Shown here: positions 1 to 7,564 of the stretch, one piece after another | Numbering within the stretch: the stretch's first letter is position 1 | How the letters are laid out: each line of letters starts with the position of its first letter | Assembly (NCBI GenBank): GCA_023389155.1 | Contig: JAEWEV010000005.1 | Coordinates: 1-53,231, forward strand | Direction: 5' to 3' | DNA length: 53,231 nt | Source: Pseudomonadota bacterium | GTDB taxonomy: Bacteria; Pseudomonadota; Gammaproteobacteria; Burkholderiales; Burkholderiaceae_B | Program-made: the position numbers and the translations under genes | Notes under the pieces: model-generated | The model's input: only the letters and a program-made list of their open reading frames with translations | Told to the model about the DNA's origin: nothing | Databases searched by the model: none

Positions 1-19
1 TTATAAAACCTTTACTCAT
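1..19 (-). CDS. Start of a divergent gene running off the left edge (possibly mscL)
   Basis: Only the first six codons are visible on the minus strand, reading MSKGFI from an ATG at 19-17. A Shine-Dalgarno sequence AAGGA lies about seven bases upstream (complement of 27-32), which is why I believe the start is real. Many MscL mechanosensitive channels begin with a similar peptide, and I recall mscL lying beside petA in some betaproteobacteria. That is memory and inference; six residues cannot prove identity. The gene would be transcribed divergently from petA. Confidence 0.35.
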
Positions 20-71
20 GATTATGTCCTTTTTTCCACGCCCGGCACGGGCACCGGTATATAATAAACGG

Positions 72-101
72 TTGCCAAATTATGTACACATAAAATATAG
101 T
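72..101 (+). promoter_or_regulatory. Predicted sigma-70 promoter of petABC
   Basis: The -35 box TTGCCA (72-77) and the -10 box TATAGT (96-101) each match consensus at five of six positions and are separated by 18 bases. Transcription would start near 108, about 30 bases before the petA start codon. Confidence 0.6.
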
Positions 102-139
102 AATTTTTAGTACCTTGAGTGTATCAACAAGGATGGATA

Positions 140-781
140 ATGAGTCAGGATTCTATACAGTATGACAATCAGGGGCCCGCTACACCAGCGGTGCTTCCCT
201 CTGATCCGCAAAGACGCTTCTGGCTGGGTACAGCCTGTGCGGTCGGTGGTGTAGCAGGAGTGGCAACTGCCGTTCCCTTTGTAGCTTCAATGAACCCGTC
301 CGATCGGGCCAAAGCGGCTGGCGCCCCGGTTGAAATCGCCCTTGGCGGTATCGCCCCAGGCACCATGATCACCGCGGAATGGCAGGGTAAGCCGGTGTGG
401 ATCATCCACCGCACGCAGGCAATGATTGATGGTCTGACTAAAAATGACGCACATCTTGCCGACCCTAAATCCGAGCGTCCTGACTACACGCCCGATTTTG
501 CCAAGAACGAAGGCCGTTCACGCAAGCCTGAATGGTTTATCTGCGTTGGTATCTGCACTCACTTAGGCTGTTCTCCCTCGCCCCGTTTCGCCATCGGCGG
601 TTCCGAGGGCATGGGCTCCGACTGGGAAGGCGGTTTTCTCTGTCCCTGCCATGGTTCCCATTTTGATCTGGCCGGCCGGGTATTCAAGAATCAGCCCGCG
701 CCTGACAATCTTCTCATTCCCCCTTATTACTTCGTTGACGATAACACTGTTATGGTCGGCTTAGAAGAAGCGGAAGGCTGA
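140..781 (+). CDS. petA: Ubiquinol-cytochrome c reductase, Rieske iron-sulfur subunit
   Basis: This is the Rieske [2Fe-2S] subunit of the cytochrome bc1 complex (complex III), which takes an electron from ubiquinol and passes it to cytochrome c1 on the periplasmic face. The protein is 213 residues. A twin-arginine pair (QRRFWLG, about residues 25-31) precedes one N-terminal membrane anchor, as expected for Tat-exported Rieske proteins. The cluster-binding boxes CTHLGC (from residue 139) and CPCHGSH (from residue 168) carry the two Cys and two His ligands. I chose the ATG at 140 because AGGA sits just upstream; an upstream GTG at 119 has no such site. It heads petABC and lies downstream of a good promoter at 72-101. 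Confidence 0.97.
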   Translation: MSQDSIQYDNQGPATPAVLPSDPQRRFWLGTACAVGGVAGVATAVPFVASMNPSDRAKAAGAPVEIALGGIAPGTMITAEWQGKPVWIIHRTQAMIDGLTKNDAHLADPKSERPDYTPDFAKNEGRSRKPEWFICVGICTHLGCSPSPRFAIGGSEGMGSDWEGGFLCPCHGSHFDLAGRVFKNQPAPDNLLIPPYYFVDDNTVMVGLEEAEG

Positions 782-832
782 TCCAAATGATCCGTCTGAT
801 CTCTTGCCTAGTTAGAAAAGGAGCCCTGTAAA

Positions 833-2218
833 ATGGCTGGCGAAAAAGTTGTCGAAACGACAGGATTGTTGGGTTGGGTTGACCGGCGCTTCCCACTGAC
901 AACCCTGTGGAAGGCCCATCTGTCCGAATATTACGCGCCGAAGAATTTCAACTTCTGGTACTTCTTCGGATCACTGGCTCTGCTGGTTCTGGTTATCCAG
1001 ATCGTGACCGGTATTTTCATGGTCATGCACTACAAACCTGATGCTGCCCTGGCATTCGCATCGGTTGAATACATTATGCGCGAAGTGCCCTATGGCTGGA
1101 TCATCCGCTATATGCACTCAACCGGCGCGTCCATGTTCTTCGTGGTTGTCTATCTCCACATGTTGCGCGGCCTGTTCTACGGTTCCTACCGCAAGCCTCG
1201 TGAACTGGTCTGGATCTTTGGCGTTGCCATCTTCCTCTGTCTGATGGCGGAAGCTTTCTTCGGTTATCTTCTGCCTTGGGGTCAGATGTCCTTCTGGGGT
1301 GCTCAGGTTATTGTGAACCTGTTCTCTGCCATTCCTTATGTTGGTCCTGACCTGTCCATCTGGATTCGCGGCGACTTCGTCGTGTCCGATGCCACGCTCA
1401 ACCGTTTCTTTGCTTTCCACGTGATTGCCATTCCGCTGGTACTTATCGGTCTGGTGGCGGCTCACCTTATTGCGCTGCACGAAGTGGGTTCCAATAATCC
1501 GGATGGCGTTGAAATCAAAGAGAAAAAAGATGCCAACGGCCGTCCGCTGGATGGCATCCCGTTCCACCCATACTATTCCGTACACGATCTGATGGGTGTA
1601 GTCGGATTCCTCATGGTGTTTGCCGCAATCATGTTCTTTGCGCCAACCATGGGTGGCTATTTCCTGGAAGCCAATAACTTCCTGCCGGCCGACGCGTTCA
1701 AGACACCGCCACATATTGCGCCTGTCTGGTACTTCACGCCGTTCTACTCCATGCTGCGTGCGACTACCGATGAATTCACCTGGGTTCTGGTTGCGCTGGC
1801 TCTGATCTTTGCTGTAGGTCTGCTGTTCAGCAAAAACCTCAAAGGTATCTGGAAAATCATTTTCCCGGTCATCCTGGTGCTGGTTGCCGTTGCCCTGCGT
1901 GCTTACGATGCGAAATTCTGGGGCGTGGTCATTATGGGTGGTACCGTTGTGATCCTGGGTTTCCTGCCATGGCTTGACCAGTCTCCGGTCAAATCCATAC
2001 GCTACCGTCCGGGCTGGCACAAACTGGTCTATGCCATTTTCCTGATCGATTTCGTGATCCTCGGTATTATTGGTACAAAAGCGCCAAGTCCTGTTCTGAA
2101 TATTATTTCTCAAGTGGGTACACTGATTTACCTGGCTTTCTTCCTGTTCATGCCAATCTGGAGTCGGCTGGGCACCTTCAAGAAAGTCCCGGATCGTGTG
2201 ACCTTCCATCCCCACTAA
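833..2218 (+). CDS. petB: Ubiquinol-cytochrome c reductase, cytochrome b subunit
   Basis: Cytochrome b is the membrane core of complex III. It carries two b hemes and the Qo and Qi quinone sites. The 461-residue protein has the expected multi-helix membrane pattern. It includes the first-helix region near FWYFFGSLALL, the heme-bearing HSTGASMFF and HVIAIPLVLIGLVAAH segments, and the Qo-site region containing PVWYFTPFYSMLR. A PEWY-like motif of the Qo loop appears as PVWY, a variant common in proteobacteria. A clear GGAG ribosome site lies nine bases before the ATG. The gene follows petA by about 50 bases and abuts petC, so the three are co-transcribed. Confidence 0.97.
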   Translation: MAGEKVVETTGLLGWVDRRFPLTTLWKAHLSEYYAPKNFNFWYFFGSLALLVLVIQIVTGIFMVMHYKPDAALAFASVEYIMREVPYGWIIRYMHSTGASMFFVVVYLHMLRGLFYGSYRKPRELVWIFGVAIFLCLMAEAFFGYLLPWGQMSFWGAQVIVNLFSAIPYVGPDLSIWIRGDFVVSDATLNRFFAFHVIAIPLVLIGLVAAHLIALHEVGSNNPDGVEIKEKKDANGRPLDGIPFHPYYSVHDLMGVVGFLMVFAAIMFFAPTMGGYFLEANNFLPADAFKTPPHIAPVWYFTPFYSMLRATTDEFTWVLVALALIFAVGLLFSKNLKGIWKIIFPVILVLVAVALRAYDAKFWGVVIMGGTVVILGFLPWLDQSPVKSIRYRPGWHKLVYAIFLIDFVILGIIGTKAPSPVLNIISQVGTLIYLAFFLFMPIWSRLGTFKKVPDRVTFHPH

Positions 2219-2240
2219 GTTGAAAAATACAGGAACGAAC

Positions 2241-3092
2241 ATGTTTAAAAAGTTAATAGGCGCATTGTTACTGGCCGTCACGTTTGCTACTCCTGTCCTC
2301 GCCGCCGAAGGCGGCGTGGAGTGGGATCGTGCTCCCGACCGTGTCAGTCATCTGGCTTCACTGCAAAATGGCGCGAAGCTTTTCGTCAACTACTGTCTGA
2401 ACTGTCATAGCGCCAATTCCATGCGCTACAACAAGCTCACGGAACTTGGCCTGACAGAAGAGCAAATCAAGGAAAATCTGCTGTTCACCGGCGATAAGGT
2501 CGGCGAACTGATGCACGTTGCCATGAGCCCAGCCGATGCCAAAGCCTGGTTCGGTGCAGCCCCTCCAGACCTGTCTGTCATGGCCCGTGCCAAGGCAGAA
2601 AATATGGGTCTGAATGGTACCGACTATATCTATACCTACTTGCGTTCGTTCTACCGTGACGCGTCCCGTCCCCTGGGATGGAACAATCTGCTGTTCCCCA
2701 ACGTCGGTATGCCTCATGCCATGTGGAATTTGCAGGGTCCGCGCGAGCTGACCACGGTTGAGATTCACCAGGTAGAAAAAGACGGAAAGCAGGAATGGCA
2801 GAAAGTCACGACAAAGGTTGACTCCGAAGGCTTCAAGTCTGTTGTCAGTGAAGAGCCATTGCCTGAGTATCACGGCAGTGCCACCTCACATTCCACGCTG
2901 ACCTATCTGGATCCTTCCAGACAGCCACAGTTCGACAATGATGTGGCTGACCTCACCGCGTTTCTTGGCTGGATGTCCGAGCCCGAACAACTGCTTCGCA
3001 AGAAACTGGGTGTCTGGGTACTGTTGTTCCTGGGTCTGTTCTTCGTTGTTGCCTGGAGACTGAATGCGTCTTACTGGAAGCATGTGAAGTAA
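2241..3092 (+). CDS. petC: Ubiquinol-cytochrome c reductase, cytochrome c1 subunit
   Basis: Cytochrome c1 accepts electrons from the Rieske centre and donates them to soluble cytochrome c. The 283-residue protein starts with a Sec signal peptide (FKKLIGALLLAVTFATPVLA, cleaved after ALA), and has the covalent heme motif CLNCH about 50 residues in. It ends with one C-terminal transmembrane anchor (about VLLFLGLFFVVAWRL). I use the ATG at 2241 because AGGAACGAAC precedes it; an upstream TTG at 2220 would add residues before the signal peptide. It is the third gene of petABC and is followed by a strong terminator at 3164-3204. Confidence 0.96.
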   Translation: MFKKLIGALLLAVTFATPVLAAEGGVEWDRAPDRVSHLASLQNGAKLFVNYCLNCHSANSMRYNKLTELGLTEEQIKENLLFTGDKVGELMHVAMSPADAKAWFGAAPPDLSVMARAKAENMGLNGTDYIYTYLRSFYRDASRPLGWNNLLFPNVGMPHAMWNLQGPRELTTVEIHQVEKDGKQEWQKVTTKVDSEGFKSVVSEEPLPEYHGSATSHSTLTYLDPSRQPQFDNDVADLTAFLGWMSEPEQLLRKKLGVWVLLFLGLFFVVAWRLNASYWKHVK

Positions 3093-3163
3093 GCGTTTGC
3101 CGGCAGCAGTTGGGGCGTCCGAAGTCCCTCCTTTGCTGCCGATACCAGAACCACTGTAATTCG

Positions 3164-3204
3164 GGTCAGTGCTTGTTGTATGATGGCACTGACCTTTTCT
3201 TTTT
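3164..3204 (+). terminator. Rho-independent terminator of petABC
   Basis: A perfect nine-base stem, GGTCAGTGC (3164-3172) with GCACTGACC (3186-3194), is followed directly by a T-rich tract (TTTTCTTTTT). It separates petABC from sspA. Confidence 0.85.
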
Positions 3205-3232
3205 ATATTTTTTTTGCGGGAGACTGCACACC

Positions 3233-3844
3233 ATGATGGTGCTTTATTCTGGAACCACGTGTCCCTTTTCTCAACGGTGCCGCTTCGTTCTCTATGAGAA
3301 AGGCATGGACTTTGAGGTTCGTGATATTGACCTGTTCAACAAGCCTGAGGATATCTCGGTCATGAACCCATATGGTCGCGTGCCCATCCTGGTAGAACGC
3401 GACCTGATTCTTTACGAGTCCAACATTATCAATGAGTACATTGATGAGCGTTTCCCTCACCCTCAACTGATGCCAGCCGATCCGGTCATGCGTGCGCGTA
3501 CCCGCCTGTTCCTGCACAACTTTGAAAAAGAGCTGTTCGTGCATGTCGGCGTTCTGGAAGACCGTACAGCCCGCTCTGACGAGAAAAAACTGGAAAATGC
3601 CCGTCGCATGATTCGCGATCGCCTCTCCCAGCTGGCTCCTTTGCTGATCAAGAACCGCTATATGCTTGGCGAAGAGTTCTCCATGCTGGACGTCACAATG
3701 GCACCGCTGCTGTGGCGTCTGGATCACTACGGAATTGAACTGCCCAAGAACGCCGCACCCATTCAGAAATACGCTGAGCGCATCTTCTCGCGCCCTGCGT
3801 ATATCGAAGCACTGACGCCGTCCGAAAAAGTCATGCGTCGCTGA
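3233..3844 (+). CDS. sspA: Stringent starvation protein A
   Basis: SspA is a glutathione S-transferase-fold protein that binds RNA polymerase and helps gene expression in stationary phase and stress. The 203-residue protein begins MMVLYSGTTCPFSQRC, a thioredoxin-like N-terminal domain. It contains the family stretch NPYGRVPILVERDLILYES and a helical GST C-terminal domain from about residue 85. The start is the ATG at 3233, preceded by a GGGAG site. Upstream in-frame codons run back into the petC terminator and are not part of the gene. It is followed after 46 bases by sspB, the standard proteobacterial pair. Confidence 0.95.
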   Translation: MMVLYSGTTCPFSQRCRFVLYEKGMDFEVRDIDLFNKPEDISVMNPYGRVPILVERDLILYESNIINEYIDERFPHPQLMPADPVMRARTRLFLHNFEKELFVHVGVLEDRTARSDEKKLENARRMIRDRLSQLAPLLIKNRYMLGEEFSMLDVTMAPLLWRLDHYGIELPKNAAPIQKYAERIFSRPAYIEALTPSEKVMRR

Positions 3845-3890
3845 TCCGGTTCAGGGACAGAAAGCACAGCTGCAGACAAAAGGAAAGTGA

Positions 3891-4319
3891 ATGGAAAAAC
3901 CATCTACCAAACCGTATCTGTTGCGTGCCTGGCATGAGTGGTGTACCGATTCCGGGTACACCCCTCATCTGGTCGTCCATGTGGATGCGGCTTGCCAGGT
4001 ACCCCGCGAATTCATTCGCGACGAACGCATTACGCTGAATGTGGGTGCCATGGCGACCAACCGGCTGGTCATGGGCAATGACTGGATTGAATTTCAGGCG
4101 CGATTTGGCGGGGTTTCCCGGCAGATTTCCGTCCCTGTTGCCCGCGTCGAGGCCATTTATTCACGCGAAACGCAGGAAGGCATGCAGTTCGAGGTCGAAG
4201 AGTATGATCTGACTGATTCGCCGGGTGCGGATGAACAGTCCGGCACTACTCCTGAAGACGATCCGCCACCATCGCCCAGCCCGAAAGACAAGGCGCCTTG
4301 GCTGAAGGTGGTCAAATAG
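3891..4319 (+). CDS. sspB: ClpXP protease specificity-enhancing factor SspB
   Basis: SspB binds ssrA-tagged substrates and delivers them to the ClpXP protease. The 142-residue protein has the compact N-terminal substrate-binding domain (about 1-105, with PYLLRAWHEWCTDSGYTPHL and NVGAMATNRLVMGND). An acidic, proline-rich flexible tail follows, ending in PWLKVVK, which matches the conserved C-terminal XB peptide that docks on ClpX. An AGGAAAG site precedes the ATG. It forms an operon with sspA. Confidence 0.95.
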   Translation: MEKPSTKPYLLRAWHEWCTDSGYTPHLVVHVDAACQVPREFIRDERITLNVGAMATNRLVMGNDWIEFQARFGGVSRQISVPVARVEAIYSRETQEGMQFEVEEYDLTDSPGADEQSGTTPEDDPPPSPSPKDKAPWLKVVK

Positions 4320-4395
4320 GACAAAGAAGGCGGGGCGCATTGCTGCGCAAACCCGACAGAATAAGGTTTTTTTTTGAGTATTTAGAGCGTTAAAC

Positions 4396-4425
4396 TGGAC
4401 TTTGTTCGTCGGCTTCACATATAAT
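4396..4425 (+). promoter_or_regulatory. Promoter of tRNA-Thr
   Basis: A perfect -10 box TATAAT (4420-4425) lies ten bases before the mature tRNA. The -35 candidate TGGACT (4396-4401) is weaker, with an 18-base spacer. The preceding stretch 4320-4395 contains a small hairpin (GCGCA/TGCGC near 4337-4350) and a run of nine T that may end sspAB transcription. Confidence 0.5.
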
Positions 4426-4434
4426 CTTTCTTTC

Positions 4435-4510
4435 GCCGGTTTAGCTCAGTTGGTAGAGCAGCTGATTTGTAATCAGAAGGTCGAGGGTTCAACTCCTTTA
4501 ACCGGCACCA
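4435..4510 (+). tRNA. tRNA-Thr, anticodon UGU
   Basis: This is a 76-base cloverleaf with a perfect seven-base acceptor stem (GCCGGTT, 4435-4441, with AACCGGC, 4500-4506), discriminator A and an encoded CCA (4508-4510). The anticodon loop TTTGTAA gives anticodon UGU, reading ACA threonine codons. The D-loop AGTTGGTAGA and T-loop TTCAACT are canonical. The outermost anticodon-stem pair (position 27 G with 43 A) is mismatched, and the T-stem contains G-T wobbles. It appears to be a single-gene transcript with its own promoter and terminator. Confidence 0.97.
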
Positions 4511-4521
4511 GAATTACCAGA

Positions 4522-4567
4522 AACCCCGTGTTTGCTCATGCTTTTGCATGAAGATCACGGGGTTTTT
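4522..4567 (+). terminator. Rho-independent terminator after tRNA-Thr
   Basis: The stem AACCCCGTG/CACGGGGTT encloses a second hairpin (CATGC-TTTT-GCATG) and runs into a T tract. It ends the tRNA transcript. The remaining bases up to 4764 hold nothing I can identify. Confidence 0.8.
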
Positions 4568-4764
4568 GCTTATGCGGGGTTTGTGCTTATGCATACGATA
4601 TGGCATCCATCACTTATGTTTGAATGATCCGGCTTGTGCCTGTGTAAACGCTTATGGGTCTTCTACAACCATATATGTGTCTTTATAACGTTATATTTGC
4701 CTAACCCGCTACGTTCGCTTAAGCAGCCTGTATTGTGTATTCCGCCCAAAATTGGGTAAAAAGA

Positions 4765-5316
4765 CTATGGCTTGGCTGCCTGCCAGAAAATATCGCTGCG
4801 ACCCGCGCGCTGGTTCAGGGTTCTGGCAATGATAAAAAGACAGTCTGAGAGCCGGTTCAGATAGTGTCTGGCGGCATCGCTGACGGGGGCGGCAGTATTC
4901 AATGCAACCACACTGCGTTCAGCTCGTCGGCATACGCTGCGGCACACATGCGCCTGTGCAGCGGCAGGCGAACCGCCTGGCAGAATGAATTCGCGCAGGG
5001 AAGGCAGCGTTACCTGAAAGGCCTGTGCCGCCTCTTCCACGACCTTCACATGGGAGTCGTTCAGCGTGACATAGCCTGGCACGCTAAGTTCTGCGCCCAG
5101 GTCGAACAGCCGGTGCTGCACCTGCTGCAGCAGACCGGCAATATCCGAGGGTAGGGATGCGTCGCTCACCAGCAGTCCTATCTGACTGTTGAGTTCGTCT
5201 ACATCACCAATGGCCTGAATACGGATGTCCGCTTTGGAGATGCGCGAACCGTCTCCGAGTCCGGTATTGCCATCGTCGCCGGTTTTGGTGATGATTGAAG
5301 TCAGTCTGTCGGTCAT
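4765..5316 (-). CDS. Cob(I)alamin adenosyltransferase (PduO-type ATR)
   Basis: This enzyme transfers the adenosyl group of ATP to cob(I)alamin to make coenzyme B12. The 183-residue protein shows the PduO-type signature at its start (ITKTGDDGNTGLGDGSRISK), which forms the ATP-binding loop. Further in are DELNSQIG and the C-terminal box RRAERSVVAL...YLNRLSDCLFIIAR. I use the ATG at 5316 because the family begins just before this glycine-rich loop; the frame stays open upstream but the extra residues look unrelated. No strong ribosome site is visible. It stands alone, between the tRNA and the divergent cusF-like gene, so its link to salvage is inferred from the family. Confidence 0.9.
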   Translation of the reverse strand: MTDRLTSIITKTGDDGNTGLGDGSRISKADIRIQAIGDVDELNSQIGLLVSDASLPSDIAGLLQQVQHRLFDLGAELSVPGYVTLNDSHVKVVEEAAQAFQVTLPSLREFILPGGSPAAAQAHVCRSVCRRAERSVVALNTAAPVSDAARHYLNRLSDCLFIIARTLNQRAGRSDIFWQAAKP

Positions 5317-5515
5317 ATGGTTCAGCCAGTTAGTGTGTGAGGAGACGCTATTGCGAACGTCATTGTATCGCGCCGTGTTCCACGGGAGCAGAAGGATGTA
5401 AAAGGCGTGTACCAATTGCGCTGAAGCGTGACGTAACGATCATCGCGCCCCCGAATGCTCGTTGTGCGGGCTTTTGTCCTAAAATGAAGATTGATCTGAA
5501 ACCCCGGAGGTACGC

Positions 5516-5809
5516 ATGAAAAAGTCTATTGCAGCCGTGATGCTTGGCCTGGCTACTGTCGTAGCAGCTGGCAGCATTGCGCATGCCCAGGAAACAGGCA
5601 GAGGTAGCGGCGAAGTGCGGCGCGTCCAGCCTGATCAGGGAAAAATTGCCATCAAGCAGGGTGCAATCAGTGATCTGAAACTGCCCGAGATGACGCTTTC
5701 CTACAAGATTGACCGCAGTCTGCTAAAGGATATCAAACCCGGTGATTCCGTCAGCTTTACGGCAGAACGGGTTGGAAAAGACTACGTGATCAAGGAAATC
5801 AGCAATTAA
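5516..5809 (+). CDS. CusF-like periplasmic protein with a degenerate metal site
   Basis: This is a 97-residue exported protein with a clear Sec signal peptide (cleavage after AHA, residue 24) and a strong GGAGG ribosome site. The mature part resembles the small beta-barrel CusF family of periplasmic copper/silver chaperones: a GKIAIKQG strand, LPEMTLSYKI, then LLKDIKPGDSVSFTAERVGKDYVI. Aligned from memory to E. coli CusF, only one ligand is kept (Met59 for M47). The His is Gln48, the Trp is Leu56 and the second Met is Leu61. It may therefore bind metal weakly or do something else. No copper-efflux genes are nearby. Confidence 0.75.
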   Translation: MKKSIAAVMLGLATVVAAGSIAHAQETGRGSGEVRRVQPDQGKIAIKQGAISDLKLPEMTLSYKIDRSLLKDIKPGDSVSFTAERVGKDYVIKEISN

Positions 5810-5929
5810 ATCGGTCGGGTCAATATTGCCAAGTTTCCCCAAACCCGATTCGACAACGTGAAGTCATAAGTTGTCGTCAGACAATGTGCATTAATGCAAT
5901 ACTTTCCATCTACATGGTTGCGAATGACC

Positions 5930-6167
5930 TCAACAAAACAAATTTCAAACAGAGGAGATTCGCGTGAGGCTCAAATGAAGTGAGCGGACGCGACCAAAGA
6001 GATCAAGGTAGTCTGAATTGAACAGAGGGTCCGAAGGTAGAGTGACCCGCGTGATCTAACGGGAATGCCGGTAAAGCTAAATCTAAAGCAAAAGGTAAGA
6101 AGGCAACGGTATCGACAGGGCGGATAAAAAAGAGGTGCAAAACAGTCCTGTTCTGCACCTCTTTTCG
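5930..6167 (+). ncRNA. Candidate structured small RNA (unknown family)
   Basis: This intergenic stretch has no plausible protein but shows ordered secondary structure on the plus strand. Hairpin 1 pairs CGCGT (5961-5965) with ACGCG (5988-5992) and GCTCA (5969-5973) with TGAGC (5981-5985), around the loop AATGAAG. Hairpin 2 pairs AGATCA (6000-6005) with TGATCT (6052-6057), enclosing GGGTC (6027-6031) with GACCC (6044-6048). An A-rich single-stranded stretch (6071-6103) follows, then a strong terminator hairpin ending near 6165. A tiny GTG-started frame, MRLK, follows a good GAGGAG site at 5953-5958. The 5-prime end is uncertain; TTGTCG (5871-5876) and a weak -10 region near 5893-5901 could be a promoter. 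I do not recognise it as 6S, tmRNA, RNase P or SRP RNA. Confidence 0.45.
6126..6167. terminator. Bidirectional Rho-independent terminator
   Basis: A 12-base stem, AAAAGAGGTGCA (6128-6139) with TGCACCTCTTTT (6154-6165), has an inner AACA/TGTT pairing. On the minus strand it is followed by a run of six T, so it ends hslVU. On the plus strand it gives four T and would end the candidate RNA at 5930-6167. Confidence 0.85.
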
Positions 6168-6218
6168 CGCTTTGGCCTGCGTCTGCTATGCATCGCAGAC
6201 AGCAGTCATGCGATTTTC

Positions 6219-7550
6219 TTACAGCACGTACCGAGCCAGATCCTGACTCGCCGCGGCTTCTTCGAGCTTGCTGTTCACATACGTGGCATCAATCTGTACG
6301 ACTTTGCCACTGCTGGTCGTCGCATCGAATGACAGGTCTTCCAGTAGCTTTTCCATCACGGTGTACAGACGACGGGCGCCGATGTTTTCCGTGCGCTCGT
6401 TCACGTCAAAAGCCAGCTCTGCAAGACGATGGATGCCTTCTTCCGTAAATTCCAAAGCGACATCTTCCGTGGCCATTAATGCGGTGTATTGCTTGGTCAG
6501 CGATGCATCGGTGTCGGATAGAATGCGGACGAAGTCTGCCGTGGTCAGCGAATCCAGTTCCACACGGATCGGGAATCGGCCCTGCAGTTCCGGTATCAGA
6601 TCGGAAGGGCGGGACAGGTGGAAGGCGCCGGAGGCGATGAACAGGATATGGTCGGTGCGAACCATGCCATATTTGGTGTTGACGGTAGTGCCTTCGACCA
6701 GCGGCAGCAGGTCGCGCTGCACGCCCTGGCGGGAGACGTCTCCGCCGCCGTGTTCCTGACGGGTGGCGATCTTGTCTATCTCGTCCAGAAAGACGATGCC
6801 ATGCTGTTCGGCGTTTTTGACGGCAGCTGTGCGGATCTCTTCTTCGTTGACGCGCTTTGCAGCCTCTTCGTCGACTAGCAGCTTGAAGGCGTTCTTGATG
6901 GTCATTTTCGTGGCTTTTTTCTTGTCACGACTCAGGTCGGCGAACATGCCCTTGAGCTGTTCTGTCATATCTTCCATGCCCGGTGGCGCCATGATTTCCA
7001 TGTGCGGCAGAGGCTGGTTGACGTCAATTTCGATTTCGGTATCGTCCAGCTGCCCTTCGCGCAGTTTCTTGCGGAAGGTCTGGCGTGCCGTGTTTTCCTG
7101 ACGCAAAGGCTCGCCGTTGCTGTCACGCGGAGGGGCGACCAGCACGTCAAGAATGCGGTCTTCGGCTGCGTCCTCGGCTTGGGTGCGCACACGACGGGTT
7201 TCGCGTTCTCGGGTCTGCTTGATCGAGATTTCGACCAGATCGCGGATGATGGTATCAACATCACGACCGACATAGCCCACTTCGGTAAACTTGGTGGCTT
7301 CGATCTTGATGAACGGGGCGTTGGCCAGCTTGGCCAGGCGCCGTGCGATCTCTGTTTTACCCACGCCGGTGGGGCCGATCATGAGGATATTCTTGGGGTG
7401 GATTTCATTGCGCAGGGGTTCTGGCACCTGCTGGCGACGCCAGCGGTTGCGCAGGGCAACGGCGACGGATTTTTTGGCCTTGTCCTGTCCGACAATGTTT
7501 TTGTCAAGTTCAGAGACAATCTCTTTTGGGGTCATGACACTCGATGACAT
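6219..7550 (-). CDS. hslU: ATP-dependent protease ATPase subunit HslU (ClpY)
   Basis: HslU is the AAA+ unfoldase that feeds substrates into the HslV peptidase. The 443-residue protein matches the family length. It has the N-terminal MTPKEIVSELDKNIVGQDKAK motif, Walker A GPTGVGKT (residues 59-66), Walker B VFLDEIDK, the variable I-domain between them, and a pore motif of the GYVGRD type near residue 90. The C-terminal tail ends ARYVL, the region that in HslU docks on HslV. It lies 14 bases downstream of hslV in a two-gene operon, and a strong terminator follows. Confidence 0.98.
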   Translation of the reverse strand: MSSSVMTPKEIVSELDKNIVGQDKAKKSVAVALRNRWRRQQVPEPLRNEIHPKNILMIGPTGVGKTEIARRLAKLANAPFIKIEATKFTEVGYVGRDVDTIIRDLVEISIKQTRERETRRVRTQAEDAAEDRILDVLVAPPRDSNGEPLRQENTARQTFRKKLREGQLDDTEIEIDVNQPLPHMEIMAPPGMEDMTEQLKGMFADLSRDKKKATKMTIKNAFKLLVDEEAAKRVNEEEIRTAAVKNAEQHGIVFLDEIDKIATRQEHGGGDVSRQGVQRDLLPLVEGTTVNTKYGMVRTDHILFIASGAFHLSRPSDLIPELQGRFPIRVELDSLTTADFVRILSDTDASLTKQYTALMATEDVALEFTEEGIHRLAELAFDVNERTENIGARRLYTVMEKLLEDLSFDATTSSGKVVQIDATYVNSKLEEAAASQDLARYVL

Positions 7551-7564
7551 ACTGATCTTTCCGG

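Noticed and set aside
6071..6140. Plus-strand codons reading GKAKSKAKGKKATV, like a histone H1-type tail
   Set aside because: The frame is closed by a stop shortly upstream and has no start codon. The A-rich sequence is better explained as the single-stranded part of the RNA candidate, though a decayed histone-like gene cannot be fully excluded.
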